From NCBI GenBank assembly GCA_002412885.1, contig DHVX01000062.1:309669-373668 (forward strand): a DNA stretch of 64,000 nucleotides. Reading direction: 5' to 3'. A program made the translations under genes and the position numbers. Positions 46,456-55,355 of this stretch are shown here, one piece after another. The notes beneath the pieces are model-generated. The model worked only from the letters and a program-made list of their open reading frames with translations, was not told the DNA's origin and made no database searches. The stretch comes from Bacteroidales bacterium UBA5197 (GTDB lineage: Bacteria > Bacteroidota > Bacteroidia > Bacteroidales > Lentimicrobiaceae). Position 1 is the first letter of the stretch. Each line of letters starts with the position of its first letter.

Positions 46456-47044
46456 AATAATCTTGGTTCTACTTTCAGTATTCGTTTCAGCATCATCTAT
46501 TTACGCACAGGGGCCGAACGATTCACTTGTTATCAAAAACAAAGTAAAACCTTTTGTTATGCTTTACCATCAACATCACGATTTTTTCGGAAAAGCCTTT
46601 TCATTTCAGGGCATTGAAGGAGGTGTCATCGTTCAACGGAACCTATATTTGGGTGTATATGGTGCCTTTTTTGCGTCAAATCTGAAGGCCAAAGTAAATA
46701 ATGATATTCAAAATGTGTGGATTGGACAGGGAGGTGTAAATGCAGCTTATGTCATTCGTCCTGAAAACCGATTTCATCCGGGATGCCAATTAAATATTGG
46801 AATTTTTACATTGCGACACGATGCTGATAACTTTGGGCTTTTCGAAACGGGAAATGCATCATTTAAATTAAACGGTCTGATTGTTTCACCTCAGATTTTC
46901 GGTGAGTTGATTGTTGCCGAATATTTTAGAATCAGGACTGGTTTATCATATAACCTTTACAGTTTTAAAGACAATTTAAACATAGAACCCTCTGAACTAA
47001 ACAATTTTTCTTTTACTTTTGGGTTGGTTTTCCAATGCAAATAG
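46442..47044 (+). CDS. Secreted or outer-membrane beta-rich protein of unknown function
   Basis: 200 residues with a signal peptide (MKGIKIILVLLSVFVSASSI, then YAQ). The mature protein has repeated amphipathic strands with aromatic ends (NLYLGVYGAFFASNLKAKV, FRIRTGLSYNLYSF) and ends in FTFGLVFQCK. This is like small outer-membrane barrels, but a Cys-Lys end is not the classic terminal Phe. It overlaps the DUF998 gene by 14 bp, so it belongs to the methyltransferase set. Confidence 0.8.
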   Translation: MKGIKIILVLLSVFVSASSIYAQGPNDSLVIKNKVKPFVMLYHQHHDFFGKAFSFQGIEGGVIVQRNLYLGVYGAFFASNLKAKVNNDIQNVWIGQGGVNAAYVIRPENRFHPGCQLNIGIFTLRHDADNFGLFETGNASFKLNGLIVSPQIFGELIVAEYFRIRTGLSYNLYSFKDNLNIEPSELNNFSFTFGLVFQCK

Positions 47045-47102
47045 GGGAAATCTAATTGCTGGCATTAAAGGAAAAAAAAGCTGAGGCAACCAAATTTAAG
47101 TG

Positions 47103-47315
47103 ATGAATGACAAAATTCAGAAAATTACAAAAAGTATTGAGCCGGTCGTATCTTTGACTGACGAAGAATTATCGATATTCTGTAATGCCTTTGAATATAA
47201 AAGCATAAGAAAGAATGAGTTTTTTCTAAAATATTCCCTTAAAACCGGGAAAGCAGTAAGTTTTAAAATAATCAGCCTACCGCCAATTGAACAAATGAAT
47301 ATACAAACAAGTTGA
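47103..47315 (+). pseudogene. Truncated Crp/Fnr-type regulator remnant
   Basis: 70 codons from the ATG at 47103. Residues up to about 40 (PVVSLTDEELSIFCNAFEYK, then IRKNEFFLK) are like the start of Bacteroidota Crp/Fnr-family proteins just before the cyclic-nucleotide-binding fold. After that the frame loses similarity and stops. The cNMP fold and the helix-turn-helix are absent, so it cannot work as a full regulator. It directly precedes the AraC-type gene. Confidence 0.65.
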
Positions 47316-47344
47316 GCAATGAAATTTATTGAAATGTCTGCTTT

Positions 47345-48475
47345 ATGAACATATTACTCATCATTGGCTTTGTTATGTCGTGTTTTCTCGGTTTTCTTTT
47401 GATCGTGAAAAAGAATAAATTGCCGTCTGATAGATATTTAGTTGGAATTTTTACTATTTATGCAATAACTATCGGCGGTACATTTATAGATGGTTATAAT
47501 CTCGAAAACGGTTATCCTTATCCGCATTTGTTGAATTTTAGCTGGTTATTCCTTTTGCTTCACGGTCCTTTCCTCTGGCTGTATATTAAACATCTTACAA
47601 ATGAAAATATGAAGCTTAGGCGCATTCATATGCTTCATTTTGCCCCTTTTATCTTTTATTCGGTATTCCATTATTTTAATTTTTTGAGTTTGCCTTCCGA
47701 TGAAAAAATCCTGCTAACAAATCAATTATTTGCAACACGAATTGCACCCAAAATTGGTACATTAATAATTGGCTTATCTACAGTGGGTTATAATATTATA
47801 GTGTTATTTATGCTAAAAACACATCGAAAAAATATCAGGAATAAGTTTTCAAACATCGAAAACATTGAATTGAATTGGTTAAGAACCTTTGTAGTTGCAT
47901 CTCTTGTGATTTTTTCCATAAATGTTCTGCTCTTCATTCTGAATAACCATATGCAATTTACCGAAGACCATAAACTTTCTCAGGTTGCTTACAGCTTTTC
48001 TGCAGTTTATGTGTTTTACATTGGTTATTTCGGCATCAGGCAGGGGCAAATATTTGTGGACAACCCTGGTAAAACAGTTGAAAAAAGCCATGAAAGGCAA
48101 TTGCAAAAGGAAACTGTCAACATCGAAAAAAAAGATTATTCACATATAATCAGCAAACTAACTATTTTCATGGAAATAGAGCAACCGTTTTTAGACCCTG
48201 AATTAAGTCTGGCAAAGCTCAGCGATTTATTACAAATTAAGCCCGAGATACTTTCAGAAGTTTTAAATGCTTCGCTTAATCAGAATTTCTTCGAATATAT
48301 CAACAAATACCGGGTTGAAGAATTTAAGATTCAATGTTTGAAGCAAGATAAAAAGCACTTATCTGTAATTGGCATTGCCTATGATTGTGGTTTTAACTCG
48401 AAAGCAGCCTTTTACAGGGCATTTAACAAATTCGAGGGAATGTCGCCAACAACCTATATTTCAAAGGTCTCATAA
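47345..48475 (+). CDS. Membrane-anchored AraC-family transcriptional regulator
   Basis: 376 residues. The first ~235 hold about seven hydrophobic helices (for example ILLIIGFVMSCFLGFLLIV and FVVASLVIFSINVLLFIL). The C-terminal ~100 residues are an AraC HTH: FFEYINKYRVEEFK and then IGIAYDCGFNSKAAFYRAFNKFEGMSPTTY. Such proteins sense through the membrane part and bind DNA while anchored. The gene ends 112 bp before the TonB receptor, and three direct repeats in that gap are the likely binding site. Confidence 0.92.
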   Translation: MNILLIIGFVMSCFLGFLLIVKKNKLPSDRYLVGIFTIYAITIGGTFIDGYNLENGYPYPHLLNFSWLFLLLHGPFLWLYIKHLTNENMKLRRIHMLHFAPFIFYSVFHYFNFLSLPSDEKILLTNQLFATRIAPKIGTLIIGLSTVGYNIIVLFMLKTHRKNIRNKFSNIENIELNWLRTFVVASLVIFSINVLLFILNNHMQFTEDHKLSQVAYSFSAVYVFYIGYFGIRQGQIFVDNPGKTVEKSHERQLQKETVNIEKKDYSHIISKLTIFMEIEQPFLDPELSLAKLSDLLQIKPEILSEVLNASLNQNFFEYINKYRVEEFKIQCLKQDKKHLSVIGIAYDCGFNSKAAFYRAFNKFEGMSPTTYISKVS

Positions 48476-48476
48476 A

Positions 48477-48532
48477 AAAGTGAAACTCCTTTTTCCCGAA
48501 AGCGAGACTTCAAAACCCGAAAGTGAAACTCC
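48477..48532 (+). promoter_or_regulatory. Three direct repeats, putative AraC-type operator for the TonB-receptor operon
   Basis: AAAGTGAAACTCC (48477-48489), AAAGCGAGACTTC (48499-48511) and AAAGTGAAACTCC (48520-48532) are spaced 22 and 21 bp apart start-to-start, two helical turns. The first and last are identical. The third lies where a -33 element would be for the -7 box at 48551. This arrangement is typical of AraC-family activator sites; the regulator's gene ends just upstream. Confidence 0.6.
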
Positions 48533-48550
48533 AAACAATGTAAACCAAAA

Positions 48551-48558
48551 TAGTTTTG
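48551..48558 (+). promoter_or_regulatory. Putative -7 box for the TonB-receptor operon
   Basis: TAGTTTTG fits TAnnTTTG and lies 29 bp before the receptor ATG and 18 bp after the last direct repeat. Lack of a normal -33 fits a promoter that depends on an activator. Confidence 0.45.
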
Positions 48559-48587
48559 CAGCAAGAAACTTTTAAAAACGCAAAACT

Positions 48588-50954
48588 ATGAAACGAATTA
48601 CATTTTTGAATATAACAAAATCAGCATTGATGCTTTTGATTATTTTCAATTTGTCAAATGCCCATTCTCAAAACACATTAACTCAAACGGTAAGAGGTAC
48701 AATCAAGGATGCTGATATAAAAATCCCCCTGATTGGCGCAACTATTATTGTTGACGGAATCGAACCTCTAATGGGAACAACTGCCGACCTTGACGGAAAT
48801 TTCCGTTTAGAAAGAGTGCCTTTAGGAAGGTATAATTTCAGGGTTAGCTACGTTGGGTACGAACCTTATACACTTTCTGAAATCCTGGTTGGTTCGGCCA
48901 AAGAGGTTGTGCTTGAAATCGAATTGAAAGAATCCTCATTGACACTTGGCGAGGTAGTGGTAAGGGCAAGTTCAAACAAAGACCGCCCGGCAAACTCAAT
49001 GGCAACACTAAGTGCCCGGACTTTTAGCGTGGAAGAGGCAAGCCGCTATGCTGGTGGATTAGACGATCCTGCTCGCCTGGCGGCTGGTTTTGCAGGAGTT
49101 GCTACCACTCAAACCACCAACAATGCAATTATTATCCGTGGAAATTCACCCCGAGGTGTTTTGTGGCGCGTTGAAGGTGTTGATGTACCGGCAACTTTCC
49201 ACTTCCCCAATGTTGATTTTGTGGGAGGAGGTGGCTATACAGTTTTCAGTAGTCAGATGCTCCGTAATTCCGATTTCTACACAGGGGCATTCCCTGCTGA
49301 ATATGGCAATGCATTCTCCGGTGTTTTTGATGTTAAAATGAGAACCGGAAACGCCGAAAAACGCGAATACACTGCCGGGATCGGAATTCAAGGCGTTGAC
49401 TTTGCTGCCGAAGGGCCTTTTGTAAAAGGCAAAAAAGCAACCTATCTTTTCAACTATCGCTACGGAACGCTTGGTTTGATAGGAAAAGTGGTGAACTTTC
49501 CCAATTTGCCCACTTTTCAGGATGTAACCTTTAAGTTTGATTTTCCAATCGAAAAAGCAGGAACATTTACACTCTGGGGTATGGGAGCCGATGATATTAA
49601 CAACAAAGATGCGAAGGATGACTCAACACAATGGGAAACCTCAATCGATTATATGACCCAGAGTTATAAAAACCGCTTCGGTGCCATTGGGTTATCGCAC
49701 CGTATTATCATTGGAAAGAATACTTATCTGAATACCATACTTAGTGCTGATGGCATGAAATCTTCCTTTGATAAAAGTGAGTATTCCATTGATATGCGCA
49801 TGCTTCCTGTACTTTATTCAAAAAGCACCGAAGGTAAATATACTTTCAGAAGCACATTAAATCATAAGTTCAGCTCAAGAATTAATTCCCGTTCAGGCAT
49901 AACCGTAAACAGTCTTTTTTACAACAATGAACTAAAACTGGCATTTTATACTAATCCCGACAGCTTGATAAATTTTGTAAATAACAAAGGTACAGGGCTG
50001 CAAACTCAGGCATTTACACAGTTTAAAATTGACTTGTTACCCAATTTTTCAGCCAACTTGGGTGTGCACTCAATGTATCTTAATGTAAATAATAAAGTCA
50101 GTTTAGAGCCGCGCGCCGGGTTAAACTGGGGTCTTACCGAAAAGGATGAATTAAGCCTGGCTTATGGCTTGCATTCGCAAATGGAGGAGCTGCGCACCTA
50201 TTATTCAGAAGTAAACAATAACGGAGTAATTGAACTGCAAAATAAAAATCTTGGTTTTATGAAATCACACCATTTTGTAATCGGTTACAACCGGAAAATA
50301 AATGATGTTGTTCGTATTAAAGTGGAACCGTATTACCAAATGCTTGAAGATATTCCGGTTTATCCAAACAGTTCATTTTCTATCATTAATGTTACCAACA
50401 ACTGGGCGATTAACCGCAAAATGGAAAACACCGGAACAGGTAAAAATTACGGGATTGATTTTACCCTCGAGCGTTTCCTGAGAGATGGCTATTACTATCT
50501 GTTCACCGCAACCATTTTCGACTCCAAATATACCGGTGGTGATGGGAAGGAGTATAATACCGTTTACAACAGGGGGCATGTTATTAATCTGCTGGCTGGT
50601 AAAGAGTGGATGATAAAAGATAAAAACATACTTGGTGTCAGCGCCAAAGTTACTTATATGGGCGGTATGCGCTATACTCCTGTTCGTTACGATGAATCAA
50701 TCGCCGCTCAATGGGCTTTACCTGACCATACAAGAGCTTACGAGGGGCAATTTCCATCAACAACTGGTGTGGACTTATCAATCACCTACAAAGTAAACAA
50801 AGCAAAATATTCCGGCACGTGGTACCTGATGATAAAAAATGCCCTGATGCAACCCGATTACAGCGACCCGTTTTACAGCTGTATGAAAAACGATGTAGTT
50901 ATTGATGAAATGAAAATGCCTTTCCCTTCATTAGGATATAAAGTTGAATTTTAA
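48588..50954 (+). CDS. TonB-dependent outer-membrane receptor with CarboxypepD_reg-like domain
   Basis: 788 residues. The signal peptide ends about residue 27. A carboxypeptidase-like domain (TVRGTIKDADIKIPLIGATI onward) covers 35-120, a plug domain with IIIRGNSPRGVLWRVEGVDV lies around 180-215, and the rest is a beta-barrel. It is shorter than SusC proteins and has no SusD partner, so it is likely a general TonB receptor for a small ligand. The nitroreductase-like gene starts 7 bp later and should be co-transcribed. Confidence 0.92.
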   Translation: MKRITFLNITKSALMLLIIFNLSNAHSQNTLTQTVRGTIKDADIKIPLIGATIIVDGIEPLMGTTADLDGNFRLERVPLGRYNFRVSYVGYEPYTLSEILVGSAKEVVLEIELKESSLTLGEVVVRASSNKDRPANSMATLSARTFSVEEASRYAGGLDDPARLAAGFAGVATTQTTNNAIIIRGNSPRGVLWRVEGVDVPATFHFPNVDFVGGGGYTVFSSQMLRNSDFYTGAFPAEYGNAFSGVFDVKMRTGNAEKREYTAGIGIQGVDFAAEGPFVKGKKATYLFNYRYGTLGLIGKVVNFPNLPTFQDVTFKFDFPIEKAGTFTLWGMGADDINNKDAKDDSTQWETSIDYMTQSYKNRFGAIGLSHRIIIGKNTYLNTILSADGMKSSFDKSEYSIDMRMLPVLYSKSTEGKYTFRSTLNHKFSSRINSRSGITVNSLFYNNELKLAFYTNPDSLINFVNNKGTGLQTQAFTQFKIDLLPNFSANLGVHSMYLNVNNKVSLEPRAGLNWGLTEKDELSLAYGLHSQMEELRTYYSEVNNNGVIELQNKNLGFMKSHHFVIGYNRKINDVVRIKVEPYYQMLEDIPVYPNSSFSIINVTNNWAINRKMENTGTGKNYGIDFTLERFLRDGYYYLFTATIFDSKYTGGDGKEYNTVYNRGHVINLLAGKEWMIKDKNILGVSAKVTYMGGMRYTPVRYDESIAAQWALPDHTRAYEGQFPSTTGVDLSITYKVNKAKYSGTWYLMIKNALMQPDYSDPFYSCMKNDVVIDEMKMPFPSLGYKVEF

Positions 50955-50961
50955 TTGAAAA

Positions 50962-51939
50962 ATGAGCAAAATGATACCAGAAGAGGTTTTTTTAAAAATT
51001 GTTCGCAGTGCAGTTAAAGCACCGTCAGGTCACAACACACAGCCTTGGTTGTTTGCCAAAGAAGAAGATGGCATTTGTATTATGCCCGATTATAGTCGTT
51101 CATTACCTATAGCCGACCCCATAAACCGGGAACTATTTATTAGCTTAGGTTGTGCGGCCGAAACAGCCATGATTGCAGCAAGGTTTTATGGTTACAATGC
51201 TCAATTGAACAATGATTTATTGGTAAATCAAGGTACAATCAAAATTATTCTATCAAAGAATGATGCGTTGGAACAACCAGAGCTGTTTTCGTATATAAAC
51301 CCGCGGCAAACAACCCGAAATCTATATGGCGACAGCCCAATTTCAGCCGATGACCTGATTAAGTTAAAACCGATAGTTAAAGAAGCGGGTATTGATTTGG
51401 AGTTCATTATCGGGCAAGATAAAATCAATAAGTTCTTGCCTTATATCTTTGAGGCTAATACCATGCAAATGAGCAATCCCTGCTTTAAGCACGAGTTAAT
51501 GAAATGGTTGCGTTTCAGCGAAAAGGAAGCCTTGCTAAAAGGGGACGGACTATATGCTGCTTGCATTGGGATGCCTTCGCCGGGCAAAACTATTGGCAAT
51601 TTTATCATTGAATATTTTGTGACAATAAAAAGTGAAGAAAAAAGATTACAAAAACAGTTGGTCGCTACAAATATGCTGGTAATGTTCACTTCTGAAAACA
51701 ATGATTTTTTGAGTTGGATTAAAACAGGGATAAACCTCCAGCGATTCGCATTAACTTGCACGCAACTCGGTTTGAGCCATTCATATGTTAATTTACCTTG
51801 TCAGATAAGCCAGGTCAGAGATAAAATGAAAAATGATATGGGTCTGACAGGATTTCCTCAGCTTTTAATCCGTTTAGGCTATTCTCGAAAAATGCACTTT
51901 TCTTTCAGACGCAGGGTTAATGATGTAATACTTAAATAA
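50962..51939 (+). CDS. Acg-like nitroreductase-family protein
   Basis: 325 residues with the FMN-binding opening KAPSGHNTQPWLF of the Acg/nitroreductase fold, plus a second half-domain (PRQTTRNLYGD, then ALTCTQLGLSHSYVNLPCQI). Acg-type proteins often bind flavin without a normal nitroreductase activity. The 3' end of this gene and the sequence after it are duplicated in decayed form at 52804-53218. Confidence 0.87.
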   Translation: MSKMIPEEVFLKIVRSAVKAPSGHNTQPWLFAKEEDGICIMPDYSRSLPIADPINRELFISLGCAAETAMIAARFYGYNAQLNNDLLVNQGTIKIILSKNDALEQPELFSYINPRQTTRNLYGDSPISADDLIKLKPIVKEAGIDLEFIIGQDKINKFLPYIFEANTMQMSNPCFKHELMKWLRFSEKEALLKGDGLYAACIGMPSPGKTIGNFIIEYFVTIKSEEKRLQKQLVATNMLVMFTSENNDFLSWIKTGINLQRFALTCTQLGLSHSYVNLPCQISQVRDKMKNDMGLTGFPQLLIRLGYSRKMHFSFRRRVNDVILK

Positions 51940-51976
51940 CATATTAAGTTATTTGAGCACAAACAAAACCAATGTC

Positions 51977-52066
51977 ATGGAAATTATTAAATTGGTTGAT
52001 GCTTTAAAAAGTAAAAACGCCGCTAAACGAGTTGCAAGAAAAATCAAAAAAGTCAAATGGCAATGA
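51977..52066 (+). CDS. Possible 29-residue basic ORF, present in two copies
   Basis: MEIIKLVDALKSKNAAKRVA and so on, ending in KVKWQ. A diverged copy starts at 53114 after the decayed nitroreductase fragment, with the first 18 bases unchanged. The copy has frame changes, so it may be the head of a longer dead gene rather than a real small peptide. Confidence 0.35.
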   Translation: MEIIKLVDALKSKNAAKRVARKIKKVKWQ

Positions 52067-52068
52067 CA

Positions 52069-52155
52069 ATGAATTGGAGTGATGAGGAAATCGCGAGGAC
52101 TTTTTACAAATTTTTTAAAAAATATCAGGAGGAAAAAAATGTTGTATTTAATTAG
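52069..52155 (+). CDS. Possible 28-residue leader ORF before the P-loop kinase
   Basis: MNWSDEEIARTFYKFFKKYQ and so on, stop at 52155, overlapping the kinase start (52139) by 17 bp. It contains within its end the AGGAGG used by the kinase. Could be a coupled leader or chance. Confidence 0.28.
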   Translation: MNWSDEEIARTFYKFFKKYQEEKNVVFN

Positions 52156-52690
52156 CGGAACATCGAGGTCTGGAAAGACGATGATTGCAAAAAAAATCAA
52201 ATTGCAAACTGGAATTTCTTATTTATCACTCGACTGGCTTGTAATGGGATTTACAAACGGGATTCCGGAATATGGTATAAACGACAAACTATTTCCAGAT
52301 GAAATAGCAGAAAAAATATGGAAGTTTTTTAAAGCAGTTTGTGAGAATATTATCTGGAGCGGTGTTGATTACATTATTGAAGGTGAAGCGATGCTGCCGG
52401 AATTAATGGATGAATTATTGAAGAAATATCCCAACAAGATTAAAATATGTTTTGTTGGATATTGCGAAGTCGATATAAATCAAAAATTTAAAGACATCAA
52501 AAATTTTAGTGAAGGAGATAGTGATTGGTTAAGTAATGAGTCAGACGAATATATAATCAATCACTTAGAAAACATGAAAAATTATAGTAAGCGAATAAAA
52601 AATTCCGCAGAGAAGTTGGATATCAAATATTTTGACACCTCTCAAAATTTCACCGAAATTATTGAGGCAGCCGTTGATAGTTTATTGTAA
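52139..52690 (+). CDS. P-loop NTPase (small-molecule kinase-like)
   Basis: About 183 residues from the ATG at 52139, which is preceded by a strong AGGAGG seven bases upstream, rare in this window. A longer in-frame start at 52079 is less likely. Walker A is ISGTSRSGKTMIAKKI (Lys13). The segment VDYIIEGEAMLPELMDELL is a Walker B-like position, and the fold looks like a shikimate/AAA_33-type kinase. The substrate is unknown. It lies between the nitroreductase gene and its decayed duplicate. Confidence 0.82.
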   Translation: MLYLISGTSRSGKTMIAKKIKLQTGISYLSLDWLVMGFTNGIPEYGINDKLFPDEIAEKIWKFFKAVCENIIWSGVDYIIEGEAMLPELMDELLKKYPNKIKICFVGYCEVDINQKFKDIKNFSEGDSDWLSNESDEYIINHLENMKNYSKRIKNSAEKLDIKYFDTSQNFTEIIEAAVDSLL

Positions 52691-52803
52691 TAATTAAGAC
52701 AATCAAATTAACAAATCAGAGTTTTAGTGGACGACAGTGATTAGAAAATTTTATATCAACCAAAAGTTAAAAAAAGAGATTACTAAAGCAAGTTTACAAA
52801 ACT

Positions 52804-53077
52804 GATTTGGTGGCCATGTTTACCAGGCAAAACAACAATTTCTTGGATTGGGTTAAAACCGGGATAGTTTTCCAACGGTTCGCATTAACTTGAACTAAAA
52901 AGGTTTTGAGCCATTCTTACATTAATTTATCTTGTCAGATAAGCCAGGTCAGAGATAAAGTGAATAACAATATGGGTCTGATTGGGTTTTCTCAACTTTT
53001 AATTAATCCGATTGGGCTATTCACAAAAGAAGCACTTTTCTTTCAGGCGCAGAATTAATGATAGTATCCTCAAATAA
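52804..53077 (+). pseudogene. Decayed duplicate of the nitroreductase 3' end
   Basis: The frame reads LVAMFTRQNNNFLDWVKTG, then QRFALT and a stop, and resumes after shifts with the NLSCQISQVRDKV segment. This matches the last ~90 residues of the Acg-like protein at 51680-51939, with stops and indels. It has no 5' part. It shows a second, older nitroreductase copy or a partial segment duplication. Confidence 0.8.
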
Positions 53078-53500
53078 TTTATCAAATCTTAAAACACAAA
53101 CAGAGCCAATATAATGGAAATTATTAAATTGGCTAAAATTTTTAAAAAGCAAAAACGCTGCTAAAAGAGTTGTAACAAAAATCAGAAAGTCAAATGGCAA
53201 TGGCATGGAATTGAAGCGGTTCGAGAATCGGGAGTACCTTAAAAATTAATAATAGGATCGTGGACAAACGGAATATTGACAATGGTTTACGAGTCCGGAA
53301 GACAGAACCCCAGGCGGCAACAAAGTCTGGCATCAATATGTGGTTCAGTAGGTATTCAAGCTACTGCCCCGTTTAAAATTTCGTGTTGGTGGACAGTTTT
53401 CGAGATCTAAATCCCATACTGCTGCTAAACGTAGCCCTTTGCGGTCATCATATTAACACCATAGAACAAGAAACAAATACAACAAAAAAAATCTACATCT
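53078..53500 (+). other. Tail of the duplicated segment and unexplained gap
   Basis: The duplicate of the 51977 ORF starts at 53114 (ATGGAAATTATTAAATTGG) and runs to about 53218-53235 with frame changes. After that, up to the next gene at 53501, I see no gene or structure. Confidence 0.55.
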
Positions 53501-54880
53501 ATGAAAGACTTTTTCTTCATCAGGCAACTGTCTATTGCATTGATTTTAATCGTATTATGTAATGATGGTTTATATGCTCAATCAAAAAAAGATTTCGTCT
53601 TTGATTCGGAGATGACCTACAAAAAATATAGACAGAAAAAGAGTGATAGAGTAGTTTCTCGGTCAGAATACTTAAATAAAATGTATGGATTTTGGCTTGG
53701 GCAATGCATTGCAAACTGGACAGGGCTGGTTACCGAAATGGACAAAATTGGCTCAATAGGAGAAATAAAAACTGGTGCATTTTATACGCGTGCCGATTGG
53801 GGGAAACCAGATCAACCAAGCATTTGGGGACAAGGCGTACCAAGCAATTTATCCCCTACCATCGATTTCGTTTTCGCAGAACCAGATAGTATCTGGGGAT
53901 CTGATGATGATACAGACTTAGAATACATTTATCAGGAACTTTTAATTTTAAATAAGCAATCTATTCTTACAGGAGAGCAAATCCGGGATGGTTGGATGAA
54001 ACATATAAAAAAAGAAGAAGAAAATTATCTGTGGGTATCAAACCAGAAAGCCTTTGATTTGATGCATAATGGAATGGTGCCTCCTGCAACAGGAGACACT
54101 ACAAATAATCCTGAGTTTGAAATGATTGATGCTCAACTAACTACTGAAATATTCGGTCTCTTTGCGCCTGCAAGACCCGATTTTGCTCTAAAAATGGCAA
54201 TTCTGCCCATTCAGACTACTGCAAGGTTCGATGCCCAATGGATCTCAGAGTTTTATGTTTCTATGCATTCTTTGGCTTCTTCTATAGATAAAAAGAAATC
54301 AAAAAAAGAGAATATTCTTTGGATGGCTGATGAATCAAGAAAAACACTACCCAATAATTCCTATTCATCAAAAATGTATGATTTTGTTAAAAGCAGATAT
54401 TTGGCAGATATACCTTGGGAACAAACAAGGGATGAAGTATATCAAAGATATCAGGTGTTGCAAGCAGATGGCTACAATATTACTTCCCAAAACAGGTATT
54501 GCAATGGATGTTTTGCAGCAGGAATTAACTTTGCGTCAAGTTTGATCAGCCTCTTTTATGGAGAAGGAGATATAGTTGAAACCATAAAAATTGCAGTACT
54601 TGCTGGCTGGGATTCTGATAATCCAGCAGCAACCTGGGGTGGGCTGCTTGGATTTATGATTGGAAAAGACGGAGTAGAAAAGGCCTTTAATAGAGAGTTC
54701 TCGGATAAATTTAATATTCACAGAACAAGAATTGGTTTTCCAAATAATGGCATTGATAATTTTTACAATATGGCTGCAAAAGGTATTTATATAATTGATA
54801 GAGTTGTTCAAGAGCAATTGGGTGGTGGCGTTGACTTAAAAAAAAATGTATGGTATATACCCATCATTAGTCTTGAATAA
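53501..54880 (+). CDS. Exported ADP-ribosylglycohydrolase-family protein
   Basis: 459 residues. A signal peptide (MKDFFFIRQLSIALILIVLC, cleaved near YAQ) precedes an ADP-ribosyl-glycohydrolase fold. Metal-site residues are seen in GFWLGQCIANWTG, the acidic run at 135-139 (DDDTD) and the C-terminal GWDSDNPAATWGG (Asp371, Asp373). DraG/ARH relatives remove ADP-ribose from proteins or nucleic acids and are usually cytosolic. This one is predicted periplasmic, and its substrate is unknown. Confidence 0.88.
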   Translation: MKDFFFIRQLSIALILIVLCNDGLYAQSKKDFVFDSEMTYKKYRQKKSDRVVSRSEYLNKMYGFWLGQCIANWTGLVTEMDKIGSIGEIKTGAFYTRADWGKPDQPSIWGQGVPSNLSPTIDFVFAEPDSIWGSDDDTDLEYIYQELLILNKQSILTGEQIRDGWMKHIKKEEENYLWVSNQKAFDLMHNGMVPPATGDTTNNPEFEMIDAQLTTEIFGLFAPARPDFALKMAILPIQTTARFDAQWISEFYVSMHSLASSIDKKKSKKENILWMADESRKTLPNNSYSSKMYDFVKSRYLADIPWEQTRDEVYQRYQVLQADGYNITSQNRYCNGCFAAGINFASSLISLFYGEGDIVETIKIAVLAGWDSDNPAATWGGLLGFMIGKDGVEKAFNREFSDKFNIHRTRIGFPNNGIDNFYNMAAKGIYIIDRVVQEQLGGGVDLKKNVWYIPIISLE

Positions 54881-55355
54881 CAACGAACCGCTGATAAGGG
54901 TATTGCATCAGGCGGAGTGAAGTTCAAAATTCAAGTTTTTGCATCTAATAAACTTTCGTGTAACTTGACAGGACAGTGCTTTGATTTCGAAGGCTTTCGG
55001 AACGGCAACAAAAACATATCGCCAAACCGTTGGTTGACAGTTTAATAAAGAATCGCTTCGCGGAGGACTATAAGTTGATTTTGTTGAGGAAATTTTGAAG
55101 TTTGAGGGCTTTGCCGCCCGGCCTTGTCGCCCTGATGGAAGATTCTGTTCGGCAGAAATTCAGGTTCATGGCTTAAACCTCTCCCCGAAATTCAGGAAAC
55201 CGTCAACCAACAAAAGCCTTAACCAAACAGGTACATTCTGGTATCCGGGAAATTTGTATTTTTAACGGGCATTCTGTAAACCGCGAAGATTGGGTAAATT
55301 TAATGCCTGCCAGCCCAAAGCCTCAACATTTAGTCTCAATTAAAACAATCATATT
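54881..55355. other. Intergenic gap of 475 bp with no visible feature
   Basis: No credible ORF. A TATTTTTA string near 55255-55262 is one base from the -7 consensus and might serve the DPP gene. Otherwise I see no repeat or RNA gene. Confidence 0.4.

Noticed and set aside
47103..47315. Intact small Crp/Fnr-like regulator
   Set aside because: No cNMP fold or HTH; treated as a remnant.
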